64,000 nt of DNA from Hippophae tibetana (lineage: Eukaryota; Streptophyta; Magnoliopsida; Rosales; Elaeagnaceae). Position 1 is the stretch's first letter; each line of letters opens with the position of its first letter. Shown here in pieces: positions 59,341 through 64,000 of this stretch. The DNA is taken from assembly GCA_037013495.1 (NCBI GenBank), contig CM072807.1:4011501-4075500 (forward strand), read 5' to 3'. The notes beneath the pieces are model-generated. The model did no database searches. It had not been told where the DNA came from and saw nothing but the letters and a program-made list of their open reading frames with translations. The translations under genes were made by a program, and so were the position numbers.

Positions 59341-62300
59341 TATACCACCACTTCTGCCCAATTGTTTCTCTTCTTTTCTTTCTTTATTTTTATTATAAAT
59401 TTTAATGGCTAATTTTCAGTGGCCAGTTTTTTAATTTTAATTTTAATTTTATTTACTTAATCTGTCCTCTTCCTTAATATTATCCCGGCCCCGGGGTGGT
59501 ACCAATTTATAAGCCTATCTTCACCTTCTGATTTTGAGATGTAATCTTCGTATTTCAAGAATGAGATATGTAAAATCTCTAATGAACATTAGTGCAATGA
59601 AGGTTTTTCTTCCCTTTTTTGTTGATTACATGCATTTGCATCTTAATAATAATTTAAACTAAGTGTGTTAGTTTTAAAGTTCAAAACGGTATTTAATGTT
59701 ATTTAAAACTGGAACCCCTGAGCTCTTTTTCCATATAATCATCTTAATTTTATTTTATTTATTGAAACTCATACCACTTGTTTCTACACTTAATAACGTA
59801 TTCATCTTTTTTATTCAAAACTCTAACAAATGTTTAAGAAAATGCAAGTAGAAAGTAACTATATGCAAAAAAAAAAAAAAATTGATACTACATTATGTTC
59901 TTGCCAACAAAATAGAAAAAATTAATAGAGAATATCTAAATATGTAATAATATTCTTTTTTAATACATTTAAAGTTTTATTACATACATATAATATACAT
60001 ATAATATAGTCATATTAATATGTAACTATCATCCTCATCCACATAATCATTGTTTCTATAGTAAAACTCAAACTCACCGAACTTGGAGGATAAGTTTTTT
60101 GCCATGGAAATGTATGAACAAATTAAAAGTAGATTACTAATGAGAAATTGACGAAGAATTTAAAAAGTAAAAATTTTAATGATCAATTTTAGTTAAATTT
60201 TATATATAAAGTAAACATATAAATTTAGATAAGATGTTAACGATATTCATAAAATAATGTATTAATTTTTTAAAATTTATCTTATTTTATCTCACTTAAT
60301 TTTTAATGAAATGATATTAATTAAAATAGTTCATTTATTATTAATGAATTTAAATTAATGAATTTAAATGAGATATGTAAGAATATAAAAATAATAAGAA
60401 ATATGATAAATAATAATTTATAATATAAACATAATAAGAAAAAAAATATTTAATATATATTTAAAATTAATTCTGATTATAATCAAAATAATATAATATT
60501 TTAAGTGAACTTATTAAAATTTCTAAATAAAATAAGAGATAAATATAATTTAAAACGCATAGAATCTTTCCTTAACAAATTTTATACTCACTAACTTTCT
60601 CTCTGTTAATTTATATTTCTAGTTTTCCTAACTACTTATTAGGTCTCTCCTCAGAATTTATCCATATACATTCCTAAAATGAATGTTAACAAATACTTAA
60701 TAATGTGTTTGTAATAGTTCATAACCAAATATTAAAACGATTCATATATCTTGTAGTATCAAACTATTATGTTAAATTTGGACTTAATTTTATCTTAAAA
60801 CACAGGTTATAAGATGTAAAATTATTCTTGTTTATATACACAATATGTACACGATTTACGTTCGATGTGAGACTTTAATATACCGTAAATTTTCTTTATA
60901 GCTTGATTACCAAAACAAGAAAGAAATTTCACTGCACAATTCAAGTGAAAGACAAGGACGAGTCAGCCATGAGTGCCCTTATGGCTTTATGTCTTCTTGT
61001 GATGATTTGCATCAGAGCTTAATAGATAGCCAACATGAGGTGGAGTCAGGAGTAGCTCTCTCTGTATCGGCAATTTTGGTTAAACAAGTAAAATAACAAA
61101 GTTGGCAAAAGTTGTCGTATTCGTTTCTAAGTTGTTATGGCTTTTTTTTTTTAATGACCTTATGTGGCTACCAGAGCCTGGTAGCTCACTTCTTTTATCT
61201 ATTTCGCTAAGACATATTTAATTTTCTTTGGCCCAGTACCTTCACCAGAGAGACCTTTGAGTATTTTAGGGGATGTTTAATAATTATTTTTATTATTTTT
61301 TTTCAACTTATTTTTAATGAGACATGATTGATAATGATTTATGGTTTTGATTTTTATATTTCTAAGAAATTATTATTAAAATATAGAGTCAAAAAATTTA
61401 AAAGGAAGATTTTTAAATCTGATTTTTGATTTTTGATTTTTTTATGTTTACCGTACTTCTTTTTTTAAATAAATGAAGTTTTATGAAATTTGTATGTTTA
61501 AATATTTGAAAAAATGATTAAAAAGTTTTGAAAAAAAAAACAGAAAACATAGAGTTATTAAAGAAATTGTAAGTAATTTTTTATATTTTTTCTTTTAAAT
61601 CGATAAAATAAAGATTGTTATCAAACACATTTATGATTATATTATTATGGAAAAATTAAAAATCACAAAATTATTTATTTAATTTGATTTCCTTATCTAA
61701 ACATAAAAGGATGATTTTTCCTACGTGTTCTTTTATAACGACCTCACGTTTGTAATTTTGAACTCTCTTTTGTTCTCTTTCCTTTTTGGAGTCATTGATA
61801 AACTTTCAATTAAAGAAAATAATGAACAACTAACAAGTTGCTGATTCTTATCAGCAAGAAAACAAGCTGTTGATTCAGAACAGATTCATATCTATCTGTA
61901 GACCCCATGCCAGTGTGACTTGAGTCTTAAATTCAGCTTCATCACAAAAAAAAAAAGATTTATTCTTTGCAAACTTTAATCCTCTTTCATATTCTTTCGT
62001 AGGAATGGCATAGGTGAGACGTACCGATTATGTTAATAATCAGAACAGTTTGCATAGATTTTGGATAAATTCAAGATATTACGAGAACATAACAATTTTC
62101 GTACAGTTTAATCACGTTTATTATTTTTTAATATTTATTCATAAATATATTTAGGTTAAAAAAATTAAAATTTTACTACAACTTCAATATTTTAATAATC
62201 ATTTTCGTCCATGATTTCTCGATTATAGTTATTTTTATAAAAAAATTCATCTAATTTTTATAAATAACTACATTTTTTATTATACGATATTAAAATGTTA

Positions 62301-62967
62301 ATCATATTTGTTCATCCTAATGAAATAGAACTTAGATACTCAATGTCATTCAACCACAGACTTCATATGAACCTCCCATTTCAAATTGTCTAGCCTAGTT
62401 CTTACCACATTATTCTCTAGCCATATACGTCAATATTGCACTCTAAAATTTCAATTCAAATTGTATTTTGGGCTATAGCTACATGTTATACATAAACATT
62501 GCATTCTCCTTGAGGTAAATGACTTTTGTTTCATCCAAAAATTTAAGCAATAAAGAGGGACTTATTTTCTAACCAATTTTGTTTTTAAGTTATAGTTTTT
62601 TAACTCAAGTTTTCAAAACTTGCATTGTTTGATAAATAATTTCATTTTTTAAGTTCAAAATCATATTAGAACTCAGTTCTATCTTTAAATAAAACTTAAA
62701 AAATATTAAAACCATATTCCAAATTTATTTTTTATTTTATTAGTTAATTTTACTTCTTTGTTGTTACTTAGGTAATAACAAAAGCTTTTTTTCCTTTCTA
62801 AATGAATTATAAAATAGAAAACTAATTTTAAATAAAAAAAACCACAACTTTGAAACAAAACTAGTTACAAAATGAGATTTATGTAAACCTATTCCTAATT
62901 GAAATAACAAACTATGATAGTCTATTTAAGATCAAAGGAGTTCAGAAGCTCCTTAACCACCTCATAA
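59341..62967. other. Intergenic region between CYP707A and the thioredoxin-like gene
   Basis: The first ~250 bp is probably the 3' UTR of the P450 (pyrimidine-rich TTTCTCTTCTTTTCTTTC). The rest is AT-rich with no gene recognised. The segment 60880-61080 is less AT-rich, with a short frame starting ATGAGTGCCCTTATGGC that ends after 17 codons; I see no support for a gene. Confidence 0.45.
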
Positions 62968-63304
62968 TAGGAGTGGATCCACGGTTCGGTTCGTTTTGAT
63001 TTTGGAAAAAAAATAACCGTATCAATCCGTTTAATTTATAAAATCATTTGATCCGGTCAGGTTAGATCCGATTTTTCAATTTGGTACGATTTTTGGACAC
63101 CTCTAACGAGAAATAATATAAAAAATTTAATATATTATTAAACTGGTATAATCCGGTTCGACCGGTTTAAAAATTAATATAACTGGATCGGATCGTTTGA
63201 AAAGTTATTTTAATTAATACAAATCGAACCGAACCGTTTGATTTATAAAACCGTTCGATCTGATCCGGTTTAATCTGATTTGATCCGATTTATGAATACC
63301 CCTA
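62968..63304. mobile_element. hAT-type MITE, copy C
   Basis: Begins TAGGAGTGGATCCACGG and ends CGATTTATGAATACCCCTA, so the ends are TAGG(A/G)GT inverted repeats. The body (ATCCGGTTCGACCGG, AATATATTATTAAACTGG) matches copies at 10325 and 14050. Flanks CCTCATAA and TCTGCTAA could be a decayed 8-bp duplication. Non-coding. Confidence 0.75.
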
Positions 63305-63584
63305 TCTGCTAATATAATTAGTAAATGCTTACATTTCTTTGGAGGACTAGTTCGACTACCCACCCACAATATATTTAAAAAAGTAGTTCACAAGCTATTC
63401 AACGACAAGTTTTCATATAGGAATTGATTCTCAATGGCATGTGACATTTTAAGATGTTCGACAAAACCTTTATTGATATACACATAAACCACTTTTCTCA
63501 TTTATATGAAGATGTATAAATTAATCATATCAGCTCATAGCAGCCTCCAATCCAACATAAGTTTGAAAGCAAGATCTGAGCAGG

Positions 63585-63985
63585 CTATAGATCTTGAGAT
63601 GTGTATTTACGAATTGCTGCAACAATTCTCTCTTTGTCTCTGGTTGGGAATGCTTCCAACAAGTCTCCATTTTTATAGAAATGAAAAAGAGGCACTGTCT
63701 GCAACAAGTCACCTTTGTATTAAATTTAGTCATAACGAAATGAAATAAATTAGCATGAAGCTCAAGCTTCCTTCTTAATCAATAAGTTATCTCAACCAAC
63801 TAATTAAATAAGTGAGTGAAGGGAGAGTATTACTTATTGTTGGTCCTAAACTGTTTATATTAGTGTCTTCCTCCATAATCTCTTATTAAGAACGAAGAAA
63901 AAACGCGGGTGGCAGTCTCGAAGAGAAATACCTTAATTCTAAGACGTTCTGCAGACTCAGATTGCTCATCATACTCATCAATTAC
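63585..63985 (-). CDS. Thioredoxin-like protein, last two exons (partial gene)
   Basis: Two exons read on the - strand. 63932-63985 encodes VIDEYDEQSESAERLRIK between an AG acceptor (CTGCAG) and a GT donor. 63585-63698 encodes TVPLFHFYKNGDLLEAFPTR, then DKERIVAAIRKYTS and a TAG stop. The 233-bp intron has GT-AG borders and phase 0. The pattern (beta strand, acidic DEYDEQ turn, cis-Pro loop TVPLFHFY, Gly-Asp turn, C-terminal helix) is the C-terminal half of a thioredoxin fold; wording resembles plant atypical, probably plastid, thioredoxin-like proteins. The redox Cys motif would be in exons beyond the window, so catalytic status is unknown. No disabling change is seen. Confidence 0.75.
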
Positions 63986-64000
63986 CTGCAGCAATGAGCA

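Noticed and set aside
1..64000. CRISPR arrays, bacterial operons, prophage or rRNA genes
   Set aside because: Nothing of the kind is visible; all evidence is for plant nuclear DNA.

Overview
The window is nuclear DNA from a flowering plant, most likely a eudicot. It is very AT-rich, has GT-AG introns, Ty1/copia and Ty3/gypsy debris, hAT-like elements, an endogenous plant pararetrovirus (Caulimoviridae), and fragments of plant nuclear genes. I cannot name the species. All gene names come from recognising translated motifs by eye; no database search was run.

Only two loci look like working genes, both at the right end. The first is a complete eight-exon cytochrome P450 of the CYP707A type (abscisic acid 8'-hydroxylase) at 56898-59340 on the + strand, with a TATA box upstream. 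The second is the last two exons of a thioredoxin-like protein gene on the - strand at 63585-63985, which runs off the window.

The left end (171-7630) is a decayed COQ10-like pseudogene. A truncated copia element sits in its first intron and a 3.27-kb hAT-like element in a later intron. The hAT-like element carries five exons of a second host gene, an OEP80/Toc75-V-like chloroplast outer-envelope protein, with their introns. From 10 to 17.4 kb lie a degraded gypsy gag with LTR-like flanks, a ~960-bp fold-back element, two hAT-type MITEs and a cluster of CACGTG boxes. From 17.4 to 24.3 kb is AT-rich DNA in which I see no gene.

The centre holds three copia elements: one on the - strand at 24341-29914, whose 5' LTR is split by a 1.8-kb hAT-like element; a - strand Tnt1-like copy at 30939-34450 without RT/RNase H; and a + strand copy of the same family at 38494-43295 that keeps RT/RNase H but has lost its Gag zinc knuckle. 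The last two face each other across 4 kb.

From 43546 to 52867 (- strand) is a nearly genome-length pararetrovirus: movement protein, coiled-coil VAP-like protein, coat protein with CCHC knuckle, protease-RT-RNase H, viroplasmin/transactivator gene, TATA promoter, leader ORF and tRNA-Met primer site. It carries stop codons, a 30-bp duplication and a frameshift. A 1,979-bp solo-LTR-like insertion with a 5-bp target duplication splits its last gene. The whole block lies inside a small terminal-inverted-repeat element flanked by an 11-bp direct repeat. Most of the window is therefore a layered record of nested insertions beside an ABA-catabolism gene.
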